DNA from: Fusobacterium_C necrophorum_A
GTDB taxonomy: Bacteria; Fusobacteriota; Fusobacteriia; Fusobacteriales; Fusobacteriaceae
Direction of reading: 5' to 3'
Length of the DNA stretch: 64,000 nt
Assembly: GCF_004134945.1 (NCBI RefSeq)
Contig: NZ_SBAP01000016.1
Coordinates: 1 to 64,000, forward strand
The translations under genes and the position numbers were made by a program. The notes beneath the pieces were generated by a model. It did no database searches, was not told the origin of the DNA, and saw nothing but the letters and a program-made list of their open reading frames with translations. Of this stretch, positions 50,190 to 59,056 are shown piece after piece. Every line of letters begins with the position of its first letter. Position 1 is the stretch's first letter.

Positions 50190-51377
50190 ATGATGAAAGA
50201 TGTTTTTATGAAACATTGGGACAGATCCCAAAATATATCTGCAAAATGGGATGAATTAGAAGCAAAATTCGGGGAGAAAGATTTGTATCCCCTTTGGATA
50301 GCGGATATGGATTTTCCGGCTCCCGAAGAAGTTGTGGATGCCGTGGTAGAAAAGGCAAAACAAGGGATTTATGGCTATACTGCAAGACCAAGTTCCTATT
50401 ATCAAGCTATTTGTGACTGGACGGAAAAAAGATTTCACTATCATTTGAATCCGAAGTTTTTTATTCATAGTCCGGGTGGGGTAACAAGTTTTACCTTAGC
50501 TCTGGATGTACTAACGGAAAAAGGAGATGCTATCATTGTCACTCCACCGGTATATCCCGGATTTTTCAGAAGTATTTCCGGAATGGGGAGAAAATTAGTA
50601 ACTTCTCCTATGTTGGAAATCTCTACAGGAAATTTTGAAATCGATTGGGAAGATTTTGAGCAAAAAATTATTCAAGAGAAGGTAAAACTTTTTATTTTCT
50701 GTAATCCTCACAATCCTATTGGAAAAGTTTACAAAAGAGAAGAATTACAAAAAATTGCGGATATTTGTTTAAAACATAAAGTTCAAATCATTGAAGATCA
50801 AATGTGGAGAGATTTGACCTTTGGAGAAGCGAAAACTCTTTCCCTTTTACAATTGGGAGAAGAAGTTCGACAAAATACGATAGCTTGTTTTTCGGCGACA
50901 AAAACATTTAATCTTGCCGGTCTACATGCTTCTTTTCTATATGTTTCCAAGGAAGAAACTCGTTTGGCTTTAATCGATAAAATTGAAGTTTTGGACATTC
51001 ATAGAAACAATGCCTTGAGTATCGTGGCAATGGAAACGGCTTTTCGTAAGGGAGAAAACTGGCTTGATTCCGCTTTAGAATATTTGGAAGAAAATTTAAA
51101 AATTGCCGTGGAATTCATTCAGAAAGAACTGCCTCAAGTATCTGCTTATATGCCGGAAAGTACCTATACTCTTTGGGTAAATTTTTCACAGTTTTCTCTT
51201 CGAGGAGAGGAAATTACAAAACATTTGGCAAAATATGGAAAAATAGCAACAGGAAATGGAAGTCCTTACGGAGAGGGAGGAGAAACTTGTCAAAGAATTA
51301 ACTTGGCATGTTCTCGAGAAGTGCTTTTCAAAGCTTTGGAAGGATTGAAAATTGCAGTGAAAGCAATGGGAGAATAG
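50190..51377 (+). CDS. MalY/PatB-family PLP enzyme (C-S lyase or aminotransferase)
   Basis: A 395-residue fold type I PLP enzyme. It opens with the MalY/PatB text LYPLWIADMDFPAPEEVVDA and GIYGYTARP; FIHSPGGVTSFTLAL, CNPHNPIGKVYKREEL and IIEDQMWRDLTF are family motifs; the PLP lysine is Lys238 in SATKTFNLAGLHASF; CQRINLACSRE carries the substrate-binding Arg. Family members cleave cystathionine or cysteine, often giving H2S, pyruvate and ammonia, which is a known fusobacterial trait. It follows the RND pump by 17 bases and precedes truB by six. Confidence 0.9.
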   Translation: MMKDVFMKHWDRSQNISAKWDELEAKFGEKDLYPLWIADMDFPAPEEVVDAVVEKAKQGIYGYTARPSSYYQAICDWTEKRFHYHLNPKFFIHSPGGVTSFTLALDVLTEKGDAIIVTPPVYPGFFRSISGMGRKLVTSPMLEISTGNFEIDWEDFEQKIIQEKVKLFIFCNPHNPIGKVYKREELQKIADICLKHKVQIIEDQMWRDLTFGEAKTLSLLQLGEEVRQNTIACFSATKTFNLAGLHASFLYVSKEETRLALIDKIEVLDIHRNNALSIVAMETAFRKGENWLDSALEYLEENLKIAVEFIQKELPQVSAYMPESTYTLWVNFSQFSLRGEEITKHLAKYGKIATGNGSPYGEGGETCQRINLACSREVLFKALEGLKIAVKAMGE

Positions 51378-51383
51378 AGAAAC

Positions 51384-52241
51384 GTGGATGGAATTATTGT
51401 TGTGAAAAAAGAAAAGGGAATGTCTTCCTTTGATGTCATCCGTTCTTTACGAAAAATATTACAAGAGCAAAAAATAGGGCATACAGGAACTTTAGATCCT
51501 CTAGCTACAGGAGTTTTGATTTTATGTGTAGGAAAAGCAACTCGTTTGGCACAGGAAATTGAAGCACAAGAAAAAATATATGAAGCGGAAATGGAATTCG
51601 GCTATCAAACGGATACCTATGATTTGGAAGGAAGAGTCGTTGCAGAATCCCTCCAAAAGAAAGTTTCCCGGGAAGAATTTGAAAAGATTTTGGAAAAATG
51701 GAAAGGAGATATTTTACAAGTCCCTCCCATGTATTCCGCAATTAAATTACAGGGAAAAAAATTATATGAATTGGCAAGAAAAGGCGTAGAAGTGGAAAGA
51801 GAAGCAAGAAAAGTCACTGTTTTTGAAATCCATACTTTAGAATTTCAACAAACAAAGGCAAAAATTTTAACCAAAGTTTCCAAAGGAACTTACATTCGTT
51901 CTTTAATTCACGATATTGGAAAAGATTTGGGAAGTTTTGCTACCATGACAGCTTTAAATCGAATTCAAGTGGGGCAGCATGCCTTGAAAAATGCCTATAC
52001 AATTTCGGAAATTCATGATAAAATAAAAATCTGTGATTTTAGTTTTTACATTCCCGTGGAAGAGTATTTTTTCTTCCCTAAGATACAACTCGAGGGAGAA
52101 AAAAATCGAAGTCTTTTCCAAAATGGGAATACTGTGATTTTTCAGGAAAAAGATGGCAAATATCGAGTATATCAGGAAGAAGTTTTTTTAGGATTGGGAA
52201 AAATTGAACATCAAAGGCTAAAAGGATATAAGTATTTTTAA
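51384..52241 (+). CDS. truB: tRNA pseudouridine-55 synthase
   Basis: A 285-residue enzyme making Psi55 in the T-loop of tRNAs. It begins GIIVVKKEKGMSSFDVIRSL, with IGHTGTLDPLATGVLILCVG carrying the catalytic Asp38, then YEAEMEFGYQTDTYDLEGRV, VPPMYSAIKLQGKKLYELAR and VSKGTYIRSLIHDIGKDLGS. A PUA-like C-terminal tail follows. GTG start, the ATG-less N-terminus being the only one aligning with the family. It is six bases after the PLP enzyme gene. Confidence 0.96.
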   Translation: MDGIIVVKKEKGMSSFDVIRSLRKILQEQKIGHTGTLDPLATGVLILCVGKATRLAQEIEAQEKIYEAEMEFGYQTDTYDLEGRVVAESLQKKVSREEFEKILEKWKGDILQVPPMYSAIKLQGKKLYELARKGVEVEREARKVTVFEIHTLEFQQTKAKILTKVSKGTYIRSLIHDIGKDLGSFATMTALNRIQVGQHALKNAYTISEIHDKIKICDFSFYIPVEEYFFFPKIQLEGEKNRSLFQNGNTVIFQEKDGKYRVYQEEVFLGLGKIEHQRLKGYKYF

Positions 52242-52259
52242 AAAGAAGGAAAGTGAAGT

Positions 52260-54071
52260 ATGAAAATTAAAAACATTGCAATTATTGCCCATGTCGATCA
52301 TGGAAAAACGACTCTAGTTGATTGTTTATTGCGACAAGGGGGAGCATTTGGAAGTCATGAATTGGAGAAAGTGGAAGAGAGAATTATGGACTCGGACGAT
52401 ATTGAACGAGAAAGAGGAATTACCATTTTTTCAAAAAATGCTTCGGTTCGATATAAAGACTATAAAATCAACATTGTAGATACCCCAGGCCATGCCGATT
52501 TCGGAGGAGAGGTTCAACGAATTATGAAAATGGTGGATTCCGTTCTTCTGTTGGTGGATGCCTTTGAAGGACCTATGCCTCAAACGAAATATGTATTGAA
52601 AAAAGCTTTGGAACAAGGACATAGACCCATTGTTGTCGTGAATAAAATTGATAAACCGAATTCCAGACCGGAAGAAGTCCTATATATGATTTATGATTTG
52701 TTCATTGAATTGAATGCCAATGATTATCAATTGGAATTTCCGGTAATCTATGCTTCCAGTAAGGCAGGTTTTGCAAAAAAAGAATTGGAAGAGGAAGAAA
52801 AAGATATGCAGGCTTTGTTTGACACTATTTTGGAATTTGTAGAAGATCCGGATGGAGATAAAAATCGTCCAACTCAATTTTTAATTACCAATACCGAGTA
52901 TGACAATTATGTCGGAAAGCTGGCTGTGGGAAGAATTCATAACGGGACCTTAAAGAGAAATCAGGAAGTCATGATTATGAAGAGAGACGGTTCCCAAATC
53001 AAAGGAAAGATATCTGTTTTATACGGTTATGAGGGATTGCGAAGAGTGGAGTTGCAAGAGGCGGAAGCCGGAGATATTGTCTGCATTGCCGGTATGGAAA
53101 ATATTGAAATTGGAGAAACTCTGGCAGATATCAACAATCCGGTTGCCTTACCGGTTATTGATATTGACGAACCGACCTTAGCAATGACCTTTATGGTAAA
53201 CGATTCTCCTTTTGTTGGGAAAGACGGAAAATATGTAACCTCTCGACATATTTGGGAGCGTTTGCAAAAAGAGGTGCAAAATAATGTAAGTATGAGAGTG
53301 GAAGCCACAGATACTCCGGATGCCTTTATAGTCAAAGGAAGAGGAGAATTGCAACTTTCCATTCTGTTAGAAAATATGAGAAGAGAGGGCTTTGAAGTTC
53401 AAGTATCCAAACCGAGAGTTTTGATGAAAGAAATAGACGGTGTAAAAATGGAGCCAATGGAAATGGCTCTGATTGATGTGGATGATAGCTATACAGGAGT
53501 GGTTATTGAAAAAATGGGAGTTCGTAAGGCGGAAATGATTGCTATGACTCCGGGACAAGACGGCTATACTCGTTTAGAATTCAAAGTCCCTGCAAGAGGA
53601 TTGATCGGATTTCGAAACGAATTTCTGACAGTAACCAAAGGAACCGGAATTTTAAATCATTCTTTCTTCGAATTTGAAGCTTTCAAGGGAGAAATTCCTA
53701 CCAGAAATAAAGGAGTATTGATTGCGACAGAAGCAGGAGTCACGGTCCCTTATGCTTTGAATAACTTGCAAGATAGAGGAACTTTATTTTTAGATCCCGG
53801 AGTCCCTGTCTATGAGGGGATGATTGTGGGAGAACATAATCGAGAAAATGACTTGGTTGTCAATGTATGTAAGACGAAAAAATTAACCAATATGCGAGCC
53901 GCCGGAAGTGATGATGCCGTTCAATTGGCAACACCAAGAAGATTCAGCTTGGAGCAAGCTTTGGATTATATCGCAGAGGATGAATTGGTAGAGGTCACTC
54001 CTCTGAATATTCGATTGCGGAAAAAAATCCTGAAAGAGGGAGAAAGAAGAAGAAATCGAAGTGATGCATAG
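52260..54071 (+). CDS. typA: Ribosome-associated GTPase TypA/BipA
   Basis: A 603-residue translation GTPase involved in ribosome assembly and stress adaptation. G1 AHVDHGKTT (about 10-18), EREREGI-type switch ERERGITIFSKNAS, G3 DTPGHADFGGEVQR, G4 NKIDKPNSRPEEV. The BipA-specific SQGRG-like middle, EFKVPARGLIGFRNEFLTVT, GVTVPYALNNLQDRG and C-terminal LTNMRAAGSDDAVQLATPRR are intact. RBS AAGGAAAGTGAAG. The likely unit with malY/patB and truB ends at the repeat-family terminator. Confidence 0.98.
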   Translation: MKIKNIAIIAHVDHGKTTLVDCLLRQGGAFGSHELEKVEERIMDSDDIERERGITIFSKNASVRYKDYKINIVDTPGHADFGGEVQRIMKMVDSVLLLVDAFEGPMPQTKYVLKKALEQGHRPIVVVNKIDKPNSRPEEVLYMIYDLFIELNANDYQLEFPVIYASSKAGFAKKELEEEEKDMQALFDTILEFVEDPDGDKNRPTQFLITNTEYDNYVGKLAVGRIHNGTLKRNQEVMIMKRDGSQIKGKISVLYGYEGLRRVELQEAEAGDIVCIAGMENIEIGETLADINNPVALPVIDIDEPTLAMTFMVNDSPFVGKDGKYVTSRHIWERLQKEVQNNVSMRVEATDTPDAFIVKGRGELQLSILLENMRREGFEVQVSKPRVLMKEIDGVKMEPMEMALIDVDDSYTGVVIEKMGVRKAEMIAMTPGQDGYTRLEFKVPARGLIGFRNEFLTVTKGTGILNHSFFEFEAFKGEIPTRNKGVLIATEAGVTVPYALNNLQDRGTLFLDPGVPVYEGMIVGEHNRENDLVVNVCKTKKLTNMRAAGSDDAVQLATPRRFSLEQALDYIAEDELVEVTPLNIRLRKKILKEGERRRNRSDA

Positions 54072-54135
54072 GAGATGAGAACAGACAAATGATGTTTGAA
54101 GCTTCTTTGTCAAGGATATTGATGAAGAGTGGAAC

Positions 54136-54195
54136 ATGAAATTTTCAAAAGGATTTTAGAGATTTTATAAATTAAAATCTTTAAAATCCTTTTTT
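54136..54195 (+). terminator. Repeat-family terminator (copy 3)
   Basis: Starts with the same 24 bp as the copy at 6749. AAAGGATTTTA/TAAAATCCTTT outer and AGATTTTA/TAAAATCT inner helices, then a T run, 65 bases after typA. Confidence 0.8.
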
Positions 54196-54310
54196 ATAGC
54201 TATGTAGTCAAATAGATTCTATGAAAAAACTATTGAAAATGATATAATATGAAAAGTATATTCTTGTAAAATATTTTGAAAAAAGAAAAAATGCTAAGAA
54301 AGGGAAAAAG

Positions 54311-55444
54311 ATGAAAAAGAAAAAAAGCATGCAAATCCAGCTGACTGTATTAGTAGGAGGCATTTTATCTATTAGTAATATAGTTCTGATTTTTTTATTG
54401 AACTATGCATTATCTTTTGTTTTAAAAGACATTGTAATTCCAATAGACGATATGACAATTGAAATATATAATCTTGACAATGTTGATGATTTTAGTGGAA
54501 AGTTGAAAGTCTATGGTTACTTGTTTGCTATTTTTAATATTATTTCGGGGACTCTATTGACTTATATTCTTTTGGGCAGATTTCTAATGCCATTAAAAAA
54601 AGTATCAGAACATATGGACAGAGTGGAGAGGCAAAATTTGAACGAATCCATAGAAATCTTATCCAATACAGAGGAAATTAACAGTTTAATCCTTTCTTTC
54701 AATCATATGATGTATAAATTGAAAAAATCTTTTGAAACACAAAAAAATCTGTCTTCTTATATAGCTCATGAATTAAAAACTCCATTGACTGTTTTACAGA
54801 CTAAAATAGAAGTATTTCGTATGAAGTCTTATGATAAAAATGAAGTGGAAGAATTGCTATCCATTGTCTTAAAACAGGTTGTAAAATTGAGTAATATTAT
54901 TCATAAAATTTTAGAATTGTCCCATGTGGAAAGGATGGAATTAAAAGAAAAGATTCCCTTAGATATTTTGCTGGAAGATTTAATCGTGGATTTTGAAGAA
55001 AAAGCATTTCAAGAAAATATTAAATTGGAATGCACGATAAAAGACTTTCAAGAAGAAGAAACAGGAAATAGTAAATTTAATATTATAGGAAATTATACTT
55101 TGCTATATCAAGCATTTTTTAATTTATTAGATAATGCCATTAAATATAATTATCGTGGAGGTAGAGTGGAACTTGAGCTCAAAGAAAGCTTGGAAAATAT
55201 TCACATAAAAATAGCAGATACAGGAATAGGAGTGAATGATACGGAGAGAAAATCCATATTTGAACCATTTTTTAGAGGAAAGGATTTTGAAAAATTGAAA
55301 AAAGATGGGATAGGAATGGGACTTTCTTTTTCCAAAAAAGTTTTCGAACACCATAGAGCAAAAATTATGGTATCTCAAAATCACCCAAGAGGAACTTTGA
55401 TAGAAATACGCTTTCCCAAAACAGTAAGAGAGGAGGAAATATGA
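54311..55444 (+). CDS. Sensor histidine kinase of a two-component system
   Basis: A 377-residue membrane kinase. TM1 is about 10-36 and TM2 about 68-90, bounding a very short periplasmic loop of about 30 residues; then a HAMP domain with FLMPLKKVSEHMDRV. The dimerisation box is SSYIAHELKTPLTVLQTK with phospho-acceptor His153. The ATPase domain has NLLDNAIKYN (N box), IADTGIGV (G1), IFEPFFRG (F box) and GIGMGLSFSK (G2). The small sensor loop suggests detection at the membrane surface, as in antimicrobial-peptide sensors. It precedes and overlaps its regulator by four bases, the reverse of the common order. Confidence 0.94.
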   Translation: MKKKKSMQIQLTVLVGGILSISNIVLIFLLNYALSFVLKDIVIPIDDMTIEIYNLDNVDDFSGKLKVYGYLFAIFNIISGTLLTYILLGRFLMPLKKVSEHMDRVERQNLNESIEILSNTEEINSLILSFNHMMYKLKKSFETQKNLSSYIAHELKTPLTVLQTKIEVFRMKSYDKNEVEELLSIVLKQVVKLSNIIHKILELSHVERMELKEKIPLDILLEDLIVDFEEKAFQENIKLECTIKDFQEEETGNSKFNIIGNYTLLYQAFFNLLDNAIKYNYRGGRVELELKESLENIHIKIADTGIGVNDTERKSIFEPFFRGKDFEKLKKDGIGMGLSFSKKVFEHHRAKIMVSQNHPRGTLIEIRFPKTVREEEI

Positions 55445-56109
55445 AAATATTATTAGTGGAAGACGAAAAAGAATTGTTAGAAACAATAGGGGAAGGGCTA
55501 CGCTCATCAGGATATTATGTGGATTTAGCTTCCTGTGGAAAAAAAGCAATGGAGTATATTGATTATGAAGAGTATGACCTATTTATTTTTGATTTAAATC
55601 TTCCGGATATATCAGGTTTTGAAATATTAAAATATTTAAATCAAAGTAAAGAAAATCCTAAAGTGCTAATATTAACGGCAAATGCAAGCCTTGAAACAAA
55701 AGTAGAAGGTTTTGATTTAGGAGCTAGTGATTACTTGACAAAACCTTTTTATTTTAAAGAATTAGAAATAAGAGTAAAAGCCTTACTTAGAAGAAATTTT
55801 CGATTGGAAAAAATAATGCTAACTTGTGGAAAGCTTCGATTTGATACCCAAAAAAGAATTCTTTATGCGAATGAAGAAGAAGTGACTTTGACAAAAAAAG
55901 AAACGGCAATCATAGAATATTTACTCTTTAATCAAGATAAAGTTGTAACAGCAGAAAATTTATTAGCTCATGCATGGGATAGTGAAGTGGATTACTTTAG
56001 TAATTCCATAAGAGTCCATTTAGCCTCTCTTAGAAAAAAAATAAAGGCAATTTTGGGCTATAATCCTATTATCAATAAAATAGGGGAAGGATATTTCTTA
56101 AAAAAATAG
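55441..56109 (+). CDS. OmpR/PhoB-family response regulator
   Basis: A 222-residue DNA-binding regulator. Receiver: acidic pocket LVEDEKE, phospho-acceptor Asp51 in IFDLNLPD, Thr in LTANAS, Lys in DYLTKPFYFKELEIRVKALL. Winged helix: LTKKETAIIEYLLFNQDKVV, AHAWDSEVDYFSNSIRVHLA, LRKKI and GEGYFL. The start overlaps the kinase stop (ATGA). Likely targets are the membrane-protein genes downstream. A 77-bp gap separates it from the next ORF, with no terminator. Confidence 0.95.
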   Translation: MKILLVEDEKELLETIGEGLRSSGYYVDLASCGKKAMEYIDYEEYDLFIFDLNLPDISGFEILKYLNQSKENPKVLILTANASLETKVEGFDLGASDYLTKPFYFKELEIRVKALLRRNFRLEKIMLTCGKLRFDTQKRILYANEEEVTLTKKETAIIEYLLFNQDKVVTAENLLAHAWDSEVDYFSNSIRVHLASLRKKIKAILGYNPIINKIGEGYFLKK

Positions 56110-56186
56110 ATAATTTCTTAATGAAAATTTAACATCCTATGTAATAAAATATATTAAAAATAAAAATACTAAAAAATAGGTGAAAA

Positions 56187-57101
56187 ATGTTACAGATTAA
56201 AACGATACTAAAAAAAATTTTAAAAAATTCTTATTTATTTTTGCTGCTAACTCTATTAACAGGAAAAATTATACTTTTCTTGTCAGAGCTACTTACTCTA
56301 TTCTATGAAGAGTTAATATTTAAATTTTTCCCGAAAACAGATTGGATGATACTTTTGGTGGAGTTATCAAGTTTTATTTTTATAACCGGACTTGTCGTCT
56401 TCTGGGGAAGAAAAATTCAAAAACTCTCATGGGAAACTTTCGGTTTTATGAGAAAAAATGCTTTGAAACATTTTTTGAAAGGATGGCTATTAGGCGGAAT
56501 TGTCTTGTCTCTTTGTGTTATTTTGATGATATTCCTTGGTGCAGTGAAAGTAGACGGGATTCAAATCAGTCCTCAGCTCATTTGTCGTTTTTTCTTCTTG
56601 TTCTTTGCTTGGTCCATTCAAGGAAATGCGGAAGAAGTCCTTACCCGAGGATGGCTTTTTGGCGGTATTTCTAAGAAAATAAATATTTTTATTGGAATCT
56701 TAATTTCTTCCTCTTTTTTTACTTGGATGCACTTGGAAAATGATGGAATTTCTCTGTTGTCTTTATTAGATTTATTTCTCTTTGGAATATTTGCAGTATT
56801 ATACAGGATAAAAACAGAAAATATATGGGGAATTAGCGGCTTTCATGCAGCGTGGAATTGTTTTCAAGGAAATGTATTTTCATTTCCGGTGAGTGGAACC
56901 GATACCGGAAGTGCATTTATTTCTGTCACGACTCAGGGACCTTCATGGTTGTCAGGAGGAAAGTTCGGAGTGGAAGGAAGTATAGTTAGTATAGTAGTTC
57001 AACTTATTCTTATCTTTTACTTATATTATGAGATATTTATAAAAGGTAAAAAAAATATGAGGGATCAATTTGTTCCGGAAAAGTTCGAGCCAAATGAATA
57101 A
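56187..57101 (+). CDS. CPBP-family (CAAX-like) intramembrane metalloprotease
   Basis: A 304-residue membrane protein with about eight TM helices. The three family motifs are intact: EEVLTRGWLFG (EExxxR, about residue 148), SSFFTWMHLEND (FxxxH) and GFHAAWNCF (HxxxN). This is the Rce1/Abi fold used for prenyl-protein proteolysis in eukaryotes and for bacteriocin immunity or maturation in bacteria. The stretch GNVFSFPVSGTDTGSAF is also typical of bacterial members. The last part ends with a charged cytoplasmic tail. Directly follows the two-component genes and probably belongs to their regulon. Confidence 0.88.
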   Translation: MLQIKTILKKILKNSYLFLLLTLLTGKIILFLSELLTLFYEELIFKFFPKTDWMILLVELSSFIFITGLVVFWGRKIQKLSWETFGFMRKNALKHFLKGWLLGGIVLSLCVILMIFLGAVKVDGIQISPQLICRFFFLFFAWSIQGNAEEVLTRGWLFGGISKKINIFIGILISSSFFTWMHLENDGISLLSLLDLFLFGIFAVLYRIKTENIWGISGFHAAWNCFQGNVFSFPVSGTDTGSAFISVTTQGPSWLSGGKFGVEGSIVSIVVQLILIFYLYYEIFIKGKKNMRDQFVPEKFEPNE

Positions 57102-57133
57102 GAAGAAAAATAAAAGGATTGGAGTATATAAAA

Positions 57134-57865
57134 ATGATATATAAAGATATTTTGAACAGAAAAAAAAGGAAATTACATTATTTAAAATGCTGGGATGTAT
57201 TCTTAATCACTGTTATAATGTTTTCCAGTTTTATCATAACATCTTTTTCTACTTTTTTTCATCTTACAGATAAAAATATGACTGAAATTCCTGAATTTAC
57301 AACTGCATTGAATTGGCGGGCATTCATATTTCAAGGGATCTTGTTAGGGATAGCTTTTCTATACTTATATTTTCGAAATTTTGATTTTTCACAGTGGAAG
57401 ATAACAATAAATTTAAAAGCTATCTTAATCGGGATAATTTTATTTATAGGAGTTGCATTATTATTTGATTTGTACTTTATGTTGCTTTCAGAAACTGTTT
57501 TTGACAATTCCATTTTTTATGAAAGCCGAAATGAGGCTTCTTTTGTTAGCAGTTTTTCGAATATCGACGTATCTTTACTCTTCTATTCTATATTAAATGG
57601 TTTCTATGAAGAAATTTTCTTTTTAGGTGTTTGTTTGAGTGTAGTACCGGAAAAAAGACTCTATTACTTTATATATTCCCTGTTTATACGTTATTCTTTT
57701 CATACCTATCAGGGAAATCTGTCAGCTATAGCGATCGGTTTCCTACTTGGAAGTATTTATTATATGCTTTATACCAAGATGAAAGAAAAAAATTTGTTTC
57801 CTTTTTTTCTGGCACATGCAATAACGGATGTTTTCGGAGCAGGAATCATAGGATATTTTTTATAA
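57134..57865 (+). CDS. Second CPBP-family membrane protein, variant active site
   Basis: A 243-residue membrane protein with about six to seven TM helices. Motif 1 reads FYEEIFFLGVCL, so the second-shell Arg of EExxxR is Leu. Motif 2 appears as RYSFHTYQGNLSAIAIGF with the His present, and motif 3 as FFLAHAITDVFGA (HxxxD). The two glutamates and both histidines are retained, so metal binding is plausible, but the Arg loss may change activity. ATG 57134 (GGAG nine bases upstream) is preferred to TTG 57119. It lies 32 bp after the first CPBP gene. Confidence 0.8.
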   Translation: MIYKDILNRKKRKLHYLKCWDVFLITVIMFSSFIITSFSTFFHLTDKNMTEIPEFTTALNWRAFIFQGILLGIAFLYLYFRNFDFSQWKITINLKAILIGIILFIGVALLFDLYFMLLSETVFDNSIFYESRNEASFVSSFSNIDVSLLFYSILNGFYEEIFFLGVCLSVVPEKRLYYFIYSLFIRYSFHTYQGNLSAIAIGFLLGSIYYMLYTKMKEKNLFPFFLAHAITDVFGAGIIGYFL

Positions 57866-57923
57866 AGAATAAGAAAGAAAAAATATTGATATAAAATAAT
57901 ATTAAGATAAAAAAAGAAAAAAA

Positions 57924-57952
57924 TTGAAAAATATAGAAAAATATGTTATTGT
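57924..57952 (+). promoter_or_regulatory. Possible promoter of the omptin/MipA pair
   Basis: TTGAAA (57924-57929), 17-bp spacer, TATTGT (57947-57952), 39 bases before the ATG. Surrounded by pure AT sequence; moderate support only. Confidence 0.4.
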
Positions 57953-57991
57953 ATAAAAACGAGAAAATATACGTTTAAGGAGGAAAGACTC

Positions 57992-59038
57992 ATGAAAAAA
58001 ATACTTTTCATTGGATGTTTCGGAATTTCCAGCGTTATATACGCCGGAGAAGGGAAAATTTCTGCCGACATTCAAATGATGAACGGAAAGGCAGGCGAGT
58101 ATGTTTATCAAACAAATGGAGATAAAGTCAGTTATTTAGACTGGAAAATTAAAAATATACCTATCTTGAAATTAGACTATGATTACACTCTTAATGATTG
58201 GGAATTTTCTATTTCCGGAAAGAAAAATATTTCAAATCATTATCGAAGTGCTTATATGAAAGACTATGATTGGTTTTCCACTCCGGATACAGAAGAGAAG
58301 ATCCCATATTTAAATAAAATAGCAACCGAAGAAGAAGCTAGAAAAAAGGCTAAAGAGGGAGATGTAATAGAAAAGGATAAAGAAGATGGAACTTATACTA
58401 TTTATTATGTTCCCAAAGATAAGGATAGAGGAAGCATGTCAAACTTCAGTAAGAATAAGAATTATGTAAAAAATATTATGGGAATGGATTTTTCAGTAAA
58501 GTATTATTTAAAAAGAACGGAAAATTTCAGTTTTGCCCCTTTATTCGGAATCAACTATGATAAATATGATTTTTATGCTTTGTCAGGAAATCAATTGAAT
58601 TATGTTCCCGGGATAGGAGCTGTTCTCTTACCAGGAGATAATCAAAAAAGTATCACTTACAAACAACGTTTTATCAGTCCATATATTGGAATAAAAGTGA
58701 GCTATCATCCAAATGCAGATTGGGAAATTGCTTGGGGAATAAATGGAAGTTTCTGGGGAAAAGCAAAAGCAGTCGACAGACATTTGGAAAGAGAAAGTAT
58801 GAAGACAATCGAAAGATATAAAAATATGAAATATCTTTTCTCCAATTTGATGTTAAAATATGATTGGAATGAAGACTTATCTTTAAAAGCGGGAGTGGAA
58901 ATTGTAAAACACTTTAAAAACAGAAAATCGACAGTGGTATCTACTTCCGATGAAGGAGAAGTATCAACGGAAAAGAATATTGCAGGAGTTAAAAATCAAA
59001 ATATTTCGTATTCATTAGGTTTTGAATATAAATTTTAG
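57992..59038 (+). CDS. Omptin-family outer-membrane protease
   Basis: A 348-residue protein with signal peptide (1-18, ending IYA) and C-terminal SLGFEYKF. It follows OmpT/Pla across its length: VSYLDWKIKNIPILKLDYDY (omptin LDWKxKN), AYMKDYDWFS with the Asp91-Asp93 pair, SITYKQRFISPYIGIKVSYH (omptin YKQRFxxPYIGL), FWGKAKAVDRHLER with the catalytic Asp262-His264 pair, and NISYSLGFEYKF. Omptins cleave between basic residues at the cell surface, acting on host cationic peptides and plasminogen, and need LPS. Relative to OmpT there is an insertion of about 40 charged residues in the extracellular loop after Asp93 (about 105-150). RBS AAGGAGGA. Followed by a MipA/OmpV gene. Confidence 0.85.
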   Translation: MKKILFIGCFGISSVIYAGEGKISADIQMMNGKAGEYVYQTNGDKVSYLDWKIKNIPILKLDYDYTLNDWEFSISGKKNISNHYRSAYMKDYDWFSTPDTEEKIPYLNKIATEEEARKKAKEGDVIEKDKEDGTYTIYYVPKDKDRGSMSNFSKNKNYVKNIMGMDFSVKYYLKRTENFSFAPLFGINYDKYDFYALSGNQLNYVPGIGAVLLPGDNQKSITYKQRFISPYIGIKVSYHPNADWEIAWGINGSFWGKAKAVDRHLERESMKTIERYKNMKYLFSNLMLKYDWNEDLSLKAGVEIVKHFKNRKSTVVSTSDEGEVSTEKNIAGVKNQNISYSLGFEYKF

Positions 59039-59056
59039 GTATAGAAGGAGGATATT

